From Leptasterias polaris (Eukaryota; Echinodermata; Asteroidea; Forcipulatida; Asteriidae): DNA of 64,000 nt. The notes beneath the pieces were generated by a model. That model did no database searches. It had not been told where the DNA came from and was given only the letters and a program-made list of their open reading frames with translations. The stretch lies in the NCBI GenBank assembly GCA_037783415.1, contig JAZGTN010000085.1, positions 4,459,501 through 4,523,500 of the forward strand. Direction: 5' to 3'. Positions 26,127-37,300 of this stretch are shown piece by piece. Positions within the stretch are counted from its first letter, which is position 1. The number at the start of each line of letters is the position of its first letter. A program made the position numbers and the translations under genes.

Positions 26127-27213
26127 TGTCATATGATCATGGGGTAAGGGGTAAGAGGACAGGTCATAGGATACAGGGGAGGGGTAAGAGGACATGTCAT
26201 ATGATCATGGGGTAAGGGGTTAGATGACAGGTCATAGGACCATTGGGGGAGGGGTAAGAGGACAGGTCATATGATCATGGGGTTTAGGGGACATGTCATA
26301 GGATTATTGGGGGGGTAAGAGGACAGGTCATACGATCCAGGGGGTTAAGAGGACAGGTCATGGGATCATCGGGGGTCATGGGATCATCGGGGGTAAGAGG
26401 ACATGTCATAGAATCATGGGGGGGGTAAGAGGACAGTTTATAGGAACCAAGGATCATGTGGGGTTGGGTAAAAGGACATGTCATAGGATCATGGGGGGTA
26501 AGAGGACAGGTATAAATAGGATCCAGAGGAAAGGTCATAGGATCATCCGGGGATAAGAGGACAGGTCATAGGATCCAGGAGGTAAGAGGATAGGTCATAG
26601 GATCCAGAAGTGGGGGGTAAGAGGACATGTCATTGATCAAAGGAGGAGTAAGAGGACAGGTCATAGGATCGGGGGGGGGGGGGGGGGGGCTATTAGTGGA
26701 AAGGTCATAAGATCCAGGGGGTAAGAGGATCTGGTCATAGGATCATGGGGGAGGACAGGTCATAGCATCTTGGGGGTTTAAGGTCAGGTCATAGTTTCCA
26801 GGGGGGTTTGGAAAATAAGAGTACATGTCTTGGGATCATGGGGGTAAGAGGAAAGGTCATAGGATCATCATAGGGGAGTGAAACGACAAGAGGGGGGGGG
26901 GGGGGGGGGTAAGAGGACTTGTAGAATCCAGAGGGGTAAGAGGACAGGTCATAGGATCCAGGGGAGGGGTGTGAGGACATGTCATAGGATCATGGCATGA
27001 TGAGGGGGGGGGGGGGGTAAGAGGACATGTCATATGATCATGGGGAGGGGTAAGAGGACAGGTCATGTAGGGTCATGGGGGAGAGTAAGATAACCATGAT
27101 CATGGAGTAAGGGGTTAGATGGCAGGTCATAGGACCATTGGGGGAGGGGTAAGAGGTCATGTAGGATCATGGGGGGAGTAAGAGGACATGTCATAGGATC
27201 ATGAAGGGGGTGA

Positions 27214-29190
27214 TTCATAGAGACATCAAAGTGGGGTGCATGTTTGAGATTGTAAAGCTAATTCTGCACTAAACAACTAATTGATACATAATAGTTGAGT
27301 TTGTTCTGAAAATATAGAATGCTTTAGTTTCGTGATCAGTTTAGGGGGTATAATTTGGGAGTAGACCCAGGGATGGTATAAATAAGGGGTATGTATGGGT
27401 TGGACTGCAAGGTTCAATAAGAGCAAAAATGGGTGGTCAAATTTGATTAAAGATTGTGATTAAAAAAAGTTGTGCATGTAATAGATATTATTAAGATCAT
27501 ATTTTCAACTCACCAGAACTTCAAAAAAATGAGTTAAGTTTGAACTGATGAATCTCCATTCTAGGAATCTCTTTACAGGAAGTTTCTGCACAAGGACTGA
27601 GAATATTCTATGGAAAAAGATGTAAAAGCAACTTTTAGAGAAATGGAAATCTTAATGCAGGCAGTTGCAGTAAATTATTAAGCACTGAGTGCACCTGAGT
27701 GCACTGAGTGCACCTGTGGCTTCACGGAGTTCTTAACCCAATTTTATACAACCATCTAATTTGATTAAAACTTTCATACAGTGAAAAAAAATTGAAGTTT
27801 CCAAACAAAGAAGGAAATTTCTAAATACATTGATTTATCAATCAGATCGGGCTCGGTCCAATTTCTGGCTAATCTGACCCCAAAAGTTTGATTTGTATTT
27901 GAAATAGCTATTTTTATACATTTTGAGAAAGTCAAGAGTCATAAAGGTACTGCATGCATAACAATCTGCAATATTAAGTAGCAGTAAATTAAAACCTAAA
28001 AATTAATTGTTTGGATCTCAACATTGTCTCATGTCCATCAGCTACATATACATGTACGTGTACATCTAGAACAAACCATTTTGCATATTGTGCATTGTCC
28101 TTGGCATACATTGTATGCAAAAGTTTTGTAAGCTTTTCGTTTTGAAACAGCTCTACATCTGTCAAAATTCATTTAGGAAAAATTTGTAAACTCTTATTTA
28201 AAGGTGGCAATAGAAGTGCCAGGTGAAACCCAATGTCCTATCAAAAGAGAAATAAATAAATAAATGCACATGACCAAACTTGCATTACAGCATTATCACT
28301 AGATCATTTTTCTGCCATTTGCATGCACCACATATTCTCTGAATACATTGAGATACTATGGAACGATTCTTTGGAATAGAATTGATGGAAACAAAATCAA
28401 AGTCATTTGTGGTTTGTTTTTGAGAACTTTTTTGAAAACAATTTTGTGTTTAATTATCAAGAGTAACTTCTCTTTTAATTTTTCACCTTCATGACTAAGT
28501 TTAAAGCTCTATGATTTACTTTCTTGTTTCATCCTAGTTTGTCAGGTCACTTTTGCTTTGTTTTTAATTACTGTTCTTTTATTTGATAACACATCGTTGA
28601 TTATTTAAACTTCCTATAATTAGGCCTACTTTTCGTATGTTTGCATGAGAATTAAATGTTGAGTTGAATTAAAATTGAATTGTTTTACCAGGTTTGTTTG
28701 ATGCCAGGTACAATATCAAAAGTTGACAGTGTTTTTTGTAATGTTTAATTGTTAAAAGCCCAGCCGTAAATCAAGTTTTTCACAAAAATTCCCCTAGGAA
28801 GAAAGTATCCATCACTCTCAGCTGATGGCATTACTTGCTATTTAAATCATGTGAATGATAACTGTGTCTGTTGGAGTGGATTAGAGTGCCAACGAAGTGG
28901 AATACATGTTTTGGATTGATCAGTATGCCACCAGTGTGCCATTTTTGACAGCGCAATTCGCAAACTGTATTCACTTTCTTAAATTCTAATTTGCGCAAAA
29001 GATTGCGCTCGCACGTACAGTTCATTGAGTCAGTTAGTTGCAGTATCAGTTTTTGTGTGAATAAAACAACGCACGCGTTAACAACGCATGCGTTCTTGCA
29101 GGATTTCGTAAAAAAAACATTTACAGTGCAAGGCTATTTTGCTTGAAATCAAATTGCATGTTTTTTTTATTAGTCTTGAGCCAAATTGTC
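27214..29190. other. AT-rich intergenic DNA without genes
   Basis: I see no exon, RNA gene or recognisable element. Small features are a GAGTGCACCT repeat (three imperfect copies, about 27681-27716), an AAAT microsatellite near 28246-28266, and a 12-bp palindrome AACGCATGCGTT at 29083-29094 next to a near copy. Short ORFs here have no recognisable similarity. Confidence 0.6.
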
Positions 29191-29194
29191 CAAT

Positions 29195-29340
29195 GTCCAA
29201 GACCAAGACAATGAGGTCCGAGACCAAGACCAAGACCAGGAAGTCCGGGATCATGCATGCTCGAGACCAAGACCACAACAAATTTTGTCTTGAGACTGTT
29301 CTCCAGACCAAGACCACAGTCTCGATGACTACAACTCTGG
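29195..29340. repeat. GACCAA-rich low-complexity repeat
   Basis: Degenerate copies of GAGACCAAGACCAAGACC fill this stretch and account for overlapping plus and minus ORFs of 109 and 116 codons. The repeat structure and open frames on both strands argue against coding. Confidence 0.7.
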
Positions 29341-29589
29341 TCGTGATGGGCTTGTTTAATATGGTTTGTTTGTTTGTATTCCTGTCAAGGGAACTCGGCA
29401 AACTCTCATCAGGGGACTTAAATGTCAAGCTGGCAACAGCCTATCTCACTCATACAAACATTGGTTAAATGTTTAGCCCACGTTGGACGCCTCCCTTGCA
29501 TCGAACACTGACGTCCTAACGTCTAGATGATTATGAGTTGCACAAATCAAAAAATTGTGATTCAGTAAGACTAGATTACAAAGTTTATT

Positions 29590-29692
29590 ATAGTCATTGT
29601 TAAATCTTGGTAGGACTGGAACCTACAACCTGGTGATTGCAAGTCCTGCAGTCTAACCACTGTGACCACGCCGTGTGATTGTGGAGCTGGTC
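29590..29692 (-). repeat. tRNA-derived SINE head, tRNA-Cys-like
   Basis: Read on the minus strand this resembles a tRNA. It has an A-box-like GTGGTCACAGTGGTTAGAC, an anticodon-loop-like CTTGCAATC (GCA), and a B box GGTTCCAGTCC one base from consensus. The stems pair imperfectly and the sequence continues into a non-tRNA body toward lower coordinates, so it is more likely a SINE than a working tRNA gene. Confidence 0.6.
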
Positions 29693-29699
29693 AAAAAAC

Positions 29700-31250
29700 A
29701 CTGACCGAGTTTGCACAGGTTTGCCATTAAACTAGTTTGTAGTTGGGACTATGGTCAGATGGTTGTTGTAGTTCAAGTACATTGTAATACACACTATCGT
29801 CACTGTCACTGTCAGCAGTGTCACCTCGCTTGATCTATATCTCTGGACTGTCGTGGACTCAAGTAGAGTGACTGTGAGTTTGTGTGTGGCACAGCAAAGC
29901 AGAGACATTGATGATTGAACTATTTTAAAGAAACTCATGATAACAAAAGTTAAAACTAGTGCCTGCACACTGCAGTAAACACCACAAACACTACGTAGCA
30001 ACGACTGCGTAGTACATTGGTACTACTACGTGTGTGACAGTTCTACCTCCCACAGAATCGTGTCAACGTCAGACGCTCTGTCTGTCTCTGTAATACTCTT
30101 TTTTATAAACGACTAAACAAACTAGACAGATCGACTGCAGTGTCACTGTCGTCACGACAAAACTTGCTTCCAAAAGCTGTCCTTTATACAATTTCAACAA
30201 ATATATAAACTCCAAAAGACCTATAAACCATTTCCATAAAGTACAAAGTAAAAACTGAACAGAAAAATCTGTACTTACCAGAGTTTTGTGATGAAAACAA
30301 TAAAATTTGAAGACCGAACCTAGTTTAAAGCAGACGACATACAGCTCAGTGTTTGATTGTGCACATTGTGTTCCGGGTATCCACTACGCATGTGCAGCAA
30401 GTTGTGCAAAGGGAGGGCGCCCTATCTTGGAGCAAACTAACTTTTATTTTAAATTGTTGTAAAAAAAAAAAAATAATAATATTAAACCATTAACTGTTTC
30501 TCATCATAGACCATTGCTCTTTATATTCAAATACTAACATTATTTCCCCACTGTTCTCTGTTTTCGTTGAAATCTTACCCTCCCCCCCCCCTAAAAAAAT
30601 AAAACAAACACTAACTAATTTAACCCAAACTCCCTTACTTCTAATTCTGTGGGTTCTATTAAAAAAGTATCAACGATTTAACTCCACACAAAAGCCCTTT
30701 ATCCAGAGCAAATTCCTGATGTAATCAGGGAAAAAATAGTCTGGTGCCGTTTCAAAACAATTATTTTTAGGTCGGAAATTGCAGTCTGCAGGCAGGGAAT
30801 CTGACCAAAATGTGAATGGTCTTGTGCATGGAACTATTTTTCATTGATCGTGTTTATGAAAATTGAACATAAAATCTTTTAATTTTTTTAATTTTTTTAT
30901 TAAACAACCCCAAACGGTGCTGCTTATTGCATGTTGACTTTATGTTGCATAAAAGTCAAGTTTGCCAATATTGTTTAATTTGCCCCAATGCAACAAAGAA
31001 AACTTGCTAACAAATAGTTCGTCTTTTATAAAACAATACAACATCTGTTTGTTTTTGTATGTGTGTAGGCCCAAGCAATCTGGAATGCACACATTAATTT
31101 TACAATTCGCAAGTGAACCAATCAAATTTCAGTTGTATCAATTTATGCTAGTCAAAATAAAAATGGTAACTTATATAATATTTTTGTATTTTGTTAAAGC
31201 TTGAAATATTGCAATAGTGAAATATATTAAAAACAAAACAATCAACATAA
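29700..31250. other. AT-rich intergenic DNA, nothing recognised
   Basis: No exon-like or RNA-gene-like sequence was found. A TC-GT-rich stretch near 29790-30080 and a poly-C run near 30583 are the only compositional features. ORFs of 60-89 codons here lack any recognisable domain and overlap on opposite strands. Confidence 0.5.
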
Positions 31251-31410
31251 AACAACCCTAGCTAGCTAGGGTAGCTTGCAGACACCAATAACAGGGGGAG
31301 CCATGCCAGGGTCTGTGTATTTTTAGGTCATAGGTTTGTGAGTTGGAAGGCTAATGGGCGGGGCTTAACGGCAATCCTGGTGATCAGCAACAACCAATCA
31401 AAAGAAGAGC

Positions 31411-31537
31411 TGGGGTCAATTTCCCAAAGCAGAAGATTCATCTTAAGATGAGTTATCAGTATTACCATAGTGATTTGTATTGTGATTTGTATTGTGCAGT
31501 TACAATCAATCTTAACTCTTTGTGAAATCGAGCCTTG
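31411..31537. mobile_element. TIR element, CGATTTCACAAAG family (diverged)
   Basis: Left end GGGGTCAATTTCCCAAAG and right end CTTTGTGAAATCGAGCC are imperfect inverted repeats. The inside (AAGATTCATCTTAAGATG, TATCAGTATTACCATAG) matches the element at 54725-54872. Non-coding and short, so MITE-like. Confidence 0.75.
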
Positions 31538-31599
31538 GAGGGGCAAAAGAGCAAGCATATTTTGTGTTTTGTGTTGATCTTTTTAAAACTGTTTACTAT

Positions 31600-31783
31600 T
31601 TACCAGATATGGCTATTTTTATCGATTTAAACTTTTTAAAATTCGCTGTACTTGTCTTTAAATTAATTATATTTAGTCTCCTTTTACTCTTTAAGTAATT
31701 GTTAATGTTGTAAAGCGCCTCGGGGTTGGTTCAGCGTGAGGCGCTCTATAAATCTAATTATTATTATTATTATTATTATTAAT
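31600..31783 (+). mobile_element. 3' end of a CR1/L2-type retrotransposon
   Basis: The stretch ends in GCGCTCTATAAATCTAATTA followed by an ATT microsatellite (about 31759-31783). A 3' tail of this form after a GCGCTATATAA-like signal is typical of CR1/L2-clade non-LTR elements. Only 3' untranslated sequence is visible. The copy at 60541-61040 has the same tail type with coding sequence. Confidence 0.65.
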
Positions 31784-32325
31784 TTTTTTATAAGGAATAG
31801 TCCCTCTGAGGGGTAATGCTTGATAAAGATGTTTTAAAAAGCTTCATACCCCTGGTATAATACGATTTCCAAGACTGGTATCGTTTGTAGTAGTCCTCAT
31901 AAATGACTTGAATGGTTACGTAACTTGCACTCCAAGGTTAAATAATAAACAAACAATAACGAAACCTTTCTATATCAAACGGTCACTTCAAAAGTGTCCG
32001 TCAATGTAACTGTGTAAAACAGTTTATGGTATCACGGAGTGTTTTAATTAAAACATGGAGGTGGAAACAAAACCCCAAAACACGAAGGTGGAGGCTGAAG
32101 CAAAGAACCGAGACTGGCCAAGCGCTTCACGACACGAGAACACTGAGGTGGGCTCTATCTAGGCCTATTACAGCAGTGTGCTCGCTCAAGAACCTTGGGA
32201 ACTAGATTTCTCAATAAAGAAAAATATTCCAACCTAGAAAGAAAACAAATCCTGAACGATTTTCTTGTATACGTTCAACTTTCCATTTTATTTAAACGAA
32301 AATAACAAAATAGACTATTACGACA

Positions 32326-32415
32326 TTAAAGGGACACGTTGCCTTGGATCGGACGAGTTGGTCTATAAAAAGCGTTTGTAACCGTTTGTTATAAAATACA
32401 TTATTAGAACTTAAC
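32326..32415. mobile_element. Fragment of a TTAA-type foldback element
   Basis: The sequence TTAAAGGGACACGTTGCC, then GAGTTGGTCTAT and AAGCGTTTGTAACCG, matches the left arm of the complete element at 56487-56875. The right arm is missing. The leading TTAA fits a TTAA target site. Confidence 0.75.
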
Positions 32416-33049
32416 TTCTGAACGCTCGCGAATTAAAACACATCAAAATCACATGGTGGCGCTGTTTAGTAGTATACGCGACTATGCGTGATCATCTGCA
32501 ATGGGTAAGTTCAATCGGCCGCTCGGCTAATTAATTGTCAATCAATGTATAGGCTGTACACATTTTTCGTGTCAGTCTGAAATAAGAACTCATGCATGGG
32601 AGAACCAATATTATTGACGTGTTTTCTGGTTAAAACAAAGGAATTCACCCTTGAAAGTGTCATTGCATGGCCTAGGTGCAGGAGAATAGGCCTAATCTGT
32701 AGGCCTACTGAGTGGGAAGAAGATCATGCAGAATTTTTAGCTTTGTTGGAAGAAAAACCCAAACTGGAGAACAAAAACCCACACTAGTACTAGTAGTAGT
32801 AGGAACTCAAACAAATCCAAACGCAAGTGGTCGAAAGCGGGATTCGACTCGTCAGCCTCAGGGAGATAATTATTAGAAGGGCGCAAAGGAAACCCACTCA
32901 AATCTTCAAGCATCTGGCCGTCAAAAAATAAAAAATAAATAAATAAATAAATCACAGAATGAGCACTTGTTTATAAAAAGTAAACCGCTAGCTTTCGGGT
33001 CATTCCCCATATCTTTTCAAACCAGTGTGATTGTGAAGCAATCAATCCC

Positions 33050-34154
33050 GTCACTAACTAATGACGTTGGCTCCGCGAATTTTCACTCTCCACGGTGCGC
33101 TGGTTCTGAGCCAGTTAGGGGAAGGTGCTGTATGTAAATCATCGATGATTTTTTTTCCCCGTTCTATTTTTCCCAGTTTCTGTTGTGATGCCGTTTAAAT
33201 GGAATGTCGATCCATTTATCAAAACCAGGCAAGTTCTTGTGGATGCGAAAGGTGTGACAATCAACCATTATTTTTAAGATCGCATTGGATTCATTGAGTT
33301 CCTTGTGACTTTTCAAAATCGGGGTGCGAGTCACATTTTGAGATCCTTTATAAGTTTAATAGGTCTTGCTCAGAAGACCCTCAAACGCAGCTGCAGTGGT
33401 ACTACCTGGGCACTACCATGGAGGAAGAAATACATTTCTTCCTCCATGCATTTCTTCCTCCATGGCACTACGAACTGATGAGTGCCACGGGAAGCTGTTG
33501 TTTTCATTTTGCCGCGGGCCCGGCGGGCGGGCCACCGGCCGAGTGTATGCGAAGGAAGGATCGAGTGACCACCCGATTCGTGTTGGTATTCAGTCTGGTG
33601 ACACGACAGTAACATTATGAAGTCTCATAAACTCAAACATCTAAAATATCCCCTTGTCGTCATGGCACTAAACTGAAACACGCGTCGTTTGGGTTTACGC
33701 ATTCCTTTTAGTCGTCATCATCTCAGCAAACAAACTTCAGACAAGATAAGCCTACTTCAAGTTTGAACCAGAGAAGCTCAAAATCGATAATCTTCAACAG
33801 ATGAACGCATTAACTGAAGCTTTGCCAATGTTCAAGTATTGACCCACTTCCATGAATCCCGTGGAGCTGAACCGCTGCTTTTTGTGTGTCCCGTACGCGT
33901 CGACATCCACGCGCGAGCGAGCCATGCCAGCCTTCAGTTCAGTGCACGACAGCCTGTGGTTAGCAACGGTTTGTCCGTGTGAATTGGTGGTACACCGGCC
34001 ATTTTGATGATACATTGACAACCAAGGCGTGTAAAAAGAAGTTGCTAAACTTCCTTAATTCAAACATGTGGTAAACATGCCTCTGAAGACAATCAATCTA
34101 AAGCACCCTTGAGGACGTGTAGAAAGGGTAGTTTTTGCGGAAATTATTTTGTGA
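33050..34154 (+). promoter_or_regulatory. 5' flank of the kinesin gene
   Basis: The DNA upstream of the first coding exon is richer in CpG than the surroundings, with a GC-rich patch at about 33508-33560 that includes GGGCGGG. No TATA box is obvious. A hairpin built from GGAGGAAGAAAT and its complement lies at 33417-33447. The 5' untranslated leader is expected in the last part, but a transcription start cannot be set from sequence. Promoter status is inferred from position only. Confidence 0.35.
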
Positions 34155-34324
34155 ATGATGAGCAACGATTCGGACTACACGAACTCGCCGTCGTCCATAA
34201 AGGATGGGACGGGTTATTTTGCTGACACTCCGGGGGGCTCAAATTCATCGACGTCGCTGATCAACTCTCGTGATGCGTACGCAAAGAAGAGGTTTTTCTC
34301 CGGACTTTCTTACGACTCGAGTCG
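34155..34324 (+). CDS. KIF12: KIF12 exon 1 (start codon)
   Basis: Two adjacent ATGs (34155, 34158). The codon just before the first is an in-frame TGA, so the unspliced frame cannot extend upstream. The second ATG has A at -3, a better context. It encodes a Ser/Asp/Thr-rich N-terminus (residues 1-56) ending in GLSYDSSR, followed by donor GTAGGT. Ends in phase 2. Confidence 0.8.
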
Positions 34325-37300
34325 GTAGGTATTGTGCAATTTTCGAGCGTATTTGCTTTTCGAGGTTTATAATTAATGAAGACAGAAGTGTAAACGATGC
34401 AAATGGCTCACAATGCCGTAGTAAACAATTGTTATAATTTAGCTAAAAATTGAAAAGAACTCCGTCCATGCTGACTATACAAACAAAAAATAGGTGCCAG
34501 TGTATTTAGCCGGCCTGCTAGTTTTTTTTGTTCAATGAAAATTACAAAGCCACTGTACATGTCGAATACTTTCAAGATCTTGTTTCAGAGTAAAAATATA
34601 AAAAAAAGGTTCCACTTCCAGCCAAAGCAAGATTTTATACCTTAAAAATGTCTGTTCGACTTCTATCCTATTCTTAAGATTTGATTTGTGCTTGAGTTTA
34701 TGATGAACATAATTGACTAACCAATATTGCAATTTGTGTAATACAACAAACTCCATTAAAAGATACGATTATCCCTTGTTGGTAAATAATGAGTGGGCTT
34801 TTTGTGGTGTTGATTTTATAGAAAAGTAATCGCTGTTTTATTTCCTTTTACACAAAGTAATGCAGGGGCCTTCTGCATGACATGTATAGTAGTTAGTACA
34901 AGTGTCAGAAGGTCCCAAAACATTGTCACAGAAGAGGCTGCCTTCAACCTAATCAATAGCTCAATGTCAAATTTGCATCTGAGATAGTGAAGTTTATCGC
35001 TGTTTCGGTTAATAGTTCTTTTTATTTTGTTCCTTCTTAGTAAGTTACTATAGGACTCCTTTCAGTAAATAAGTATGTTCATGTTTTAAAGGGGATCAAG
35101 AAACCCCGTTTCTGATTACAGTTGTTTTATTTTTTTTCGGAGTGTTTTTATTGGCTTCTTGTTTCACATATCTGTAAAGCACCTTGGGCATCTTTTCAGG
35201 TAGATTTTGACATTATTAATACAATTTAGTTGTTTGTTTATTTATAAGAATATTATTTGGTTTTTGCTCATTTTTTTGACCCAAGTCGGTAGGTATTGGA
35301 TAGTGTTTTATTTTTTTTGAAGTGGTTATGTTGTGCAAGGCTTAAATAATAAACAATGAAGAAACCTTTGCAACTTTAAAATATGTTTCCAATTTACAGC
35401 AAACTAGCCTGCTACACTCTGGCGAAAAAAACTATTTAATGCATGTTTGGAATGTCGGAGTCAAACTTGAATGCATTTAGACTGGGACAATTGTCTAATT
35501 TAGCCAATGTGACATTACAAGGGCGCTTAGGGTAGTAGTTGAACCAACTAACTTTTGATGTGTCAGCTTTTTCATACATTGTGAAATCGTGTTAGATTGA
35601 TGTACAGGCTAATGCAATGCTTTGGTTGACCTAATTTTGAGAAACCAGTCAAAGAGTGCGTGCTGGTATGCCTCACTGCACATCTCTAATGGTTTCTTTT
35701 TGCCATAACCAGCATCTGATAACCAAATGCTACAATCAAATCATGCTCGCTGCCAAGATGATCTATTGTGCAAATGTGTGCATGAGTGCCCAGTGAACTT
35801 GGGCGCTATAAAAAATGCATTTGTTTGCATAGCAACAGATCCATAGCTTCCTGTGTTACACACAGTACAATGCAACCCAAAGGCTTGCCTTGCATGACCT
35901 TCAGTGTACAGATTTTATGCAGCATAGGTACAGTACCAGTGTACCAGTAAATGCTAAATGGCCAATAATTGCTTGTTGAGTCCAACAAATACCATGTTTT
36001 GTTTCATTAATTTACTAAAAAGAACTGGCTAATAAATAGTTGTTACTATTAAGATATGGAGCCAAATGTGTACATTAAAAGCAAAAATTATAAAGTAGGC
36101 AACATTGGCCAAAGAACACTGAGGTACAGACTGATATTTGTATACAGAAACATATAAAAAACACAAAAATGGAAGACTAATTATTTTGGTTAGTGTTTTG
36201 AGGCCAAAATAATCCCCCCCCCCCCCGCCCCCGAACGATCTGCTTAGTACATATTTCAAGCTTTGATTAGTTTAACCCACGTTTAGACTTGCATGCAAAT
36301 GTTCTTTTTCTTCCGACAAATTCCTTGGCTGTTGCTTTCCCCCTCCATCTAGCCTTGACCAAGGCGTTGGAGTTTTATTTTCATTTATTAGCTTGCTTTT
36401 TGTTTAGTTTGTTTTCCCTTTGCGTTATTGCGCTACCTGCCCGAGCTATGTGCAGTCTCTGTGTGCACATGCATGTGTAGCGCAGTGCTTACGTGTGTGA
36501 GATGTACACGGATAGACTCTATGATGAATCAACGCCTTGATGGTTCTGTTTTGAGCTAGCCAGGGTCATTACTATAATGTGTGCAGAAGACAAACCCCAT
36601 TGGTCAGTGGCGGAACTCATGTTTAATAATGGGATGGGGGGGGGGGGGGGTTGCGCAATCATTTGCAATCGCGGTTTGAGTACACTCCATTTTTAAAAGA
36701 GATGCTTACCTTTAACAAAGAAAAAGAAAACCATACCGTTGAAATTCTTTCTCTATCAGCACTAACAACATAACAGTAGGGCCTATAGGTTTTATATTCA
36801 ATTATTAAACTTACTAAAGCAGTTAGCAACGCAAACAAATCTTTTACGAATGTTTTCTAGTAACATTTGAAGATTTCACCACCCTCAGATTAAATGGACT
36901 CGTCCAAGCAGTCTCAACGGCCATGGTGTTCGAATCTTGTGCATGGAAGCATGGTACAAAGGTCATAATGAGGGAAGGTTGTGATTGGACCGTCGAAAAT
37001 GAATCGTTTATTTGCCTCCCTTTCTGCGCTGTTTGCAGTCGGCCGAACGAAAGATTTAAATATTCATGATCTGCATACCAGCATATCCGCTAGCCCCCCC
37101 ATTTTCGTCCTATAGTGGACGAAAATGGGGGGCTAGCGGATATAAATATCATGAAACAAACTAAACCCGGCAGTTACAGACCCTACAAGGCAGTCGGCCT
37201 GACGGCCTCCGCATTGCAGACAGTAATACGAGTGCGGATGACCGGCCCACAGTAGTAGTACGGGCGTTGAGCGCTGTGTGTGATATACAGTCATATTACG

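Larger units (their letters stand above)
1..27213. repeat. Giant G-rich minisatellite array
   Basis: A tandem array of a short degenerate monomer fills the first 27 kb and is open at the left edge. The commonest monomer is AAGAGGACAGGTCATAGG followed by ATCATGG (or ATCCAGG) and a G-run of 4 to about 21. Frequent variants change CATAGGATC to CATATGATC, GACAGG to GACATG, or AAGAGG to TTAGAGG. Monomer length varies, mostly by G-run length, so no reading frame is kept. Length divided by period suggests roughly 800 monomers. The plus strand is strongly G-rich and C-poor, except in three inverted blocks. The array decays near 27.07-27.21 kb, where the last recognisable ATCATG unit is followed by AT-rich DNA. 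Family unknown to me; a pericentromeric, subtelomeric or interstitial satellite would all fit. Confidence 0.97.

Noticed and set aside
416..27066. Dozens of ORFs of 60-90 codons in the array (plus-strand KRTGHRI/VRGQVIGS and minus-strand PMTCPLTPP repeats)
   Set aside because: They follow the satellite monomer, change frame with each G-run length, exist on both strands and have no independent support.
1..27213. CRISPR-like array
   Set aside because: Repeats are degenerate and contiguous, with no unique spacers of constant size, and the host is eukaryotic.
1..27213. Telomeric repeat
   Set aside because: The G-rich monomer is not TTAGGG or any simple variant of it.
29078..29468. Overlapping 116- and 109-codon ORFs on opposite strands
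   Set aside because: They arise from the GACCAA low-complexity repeat.
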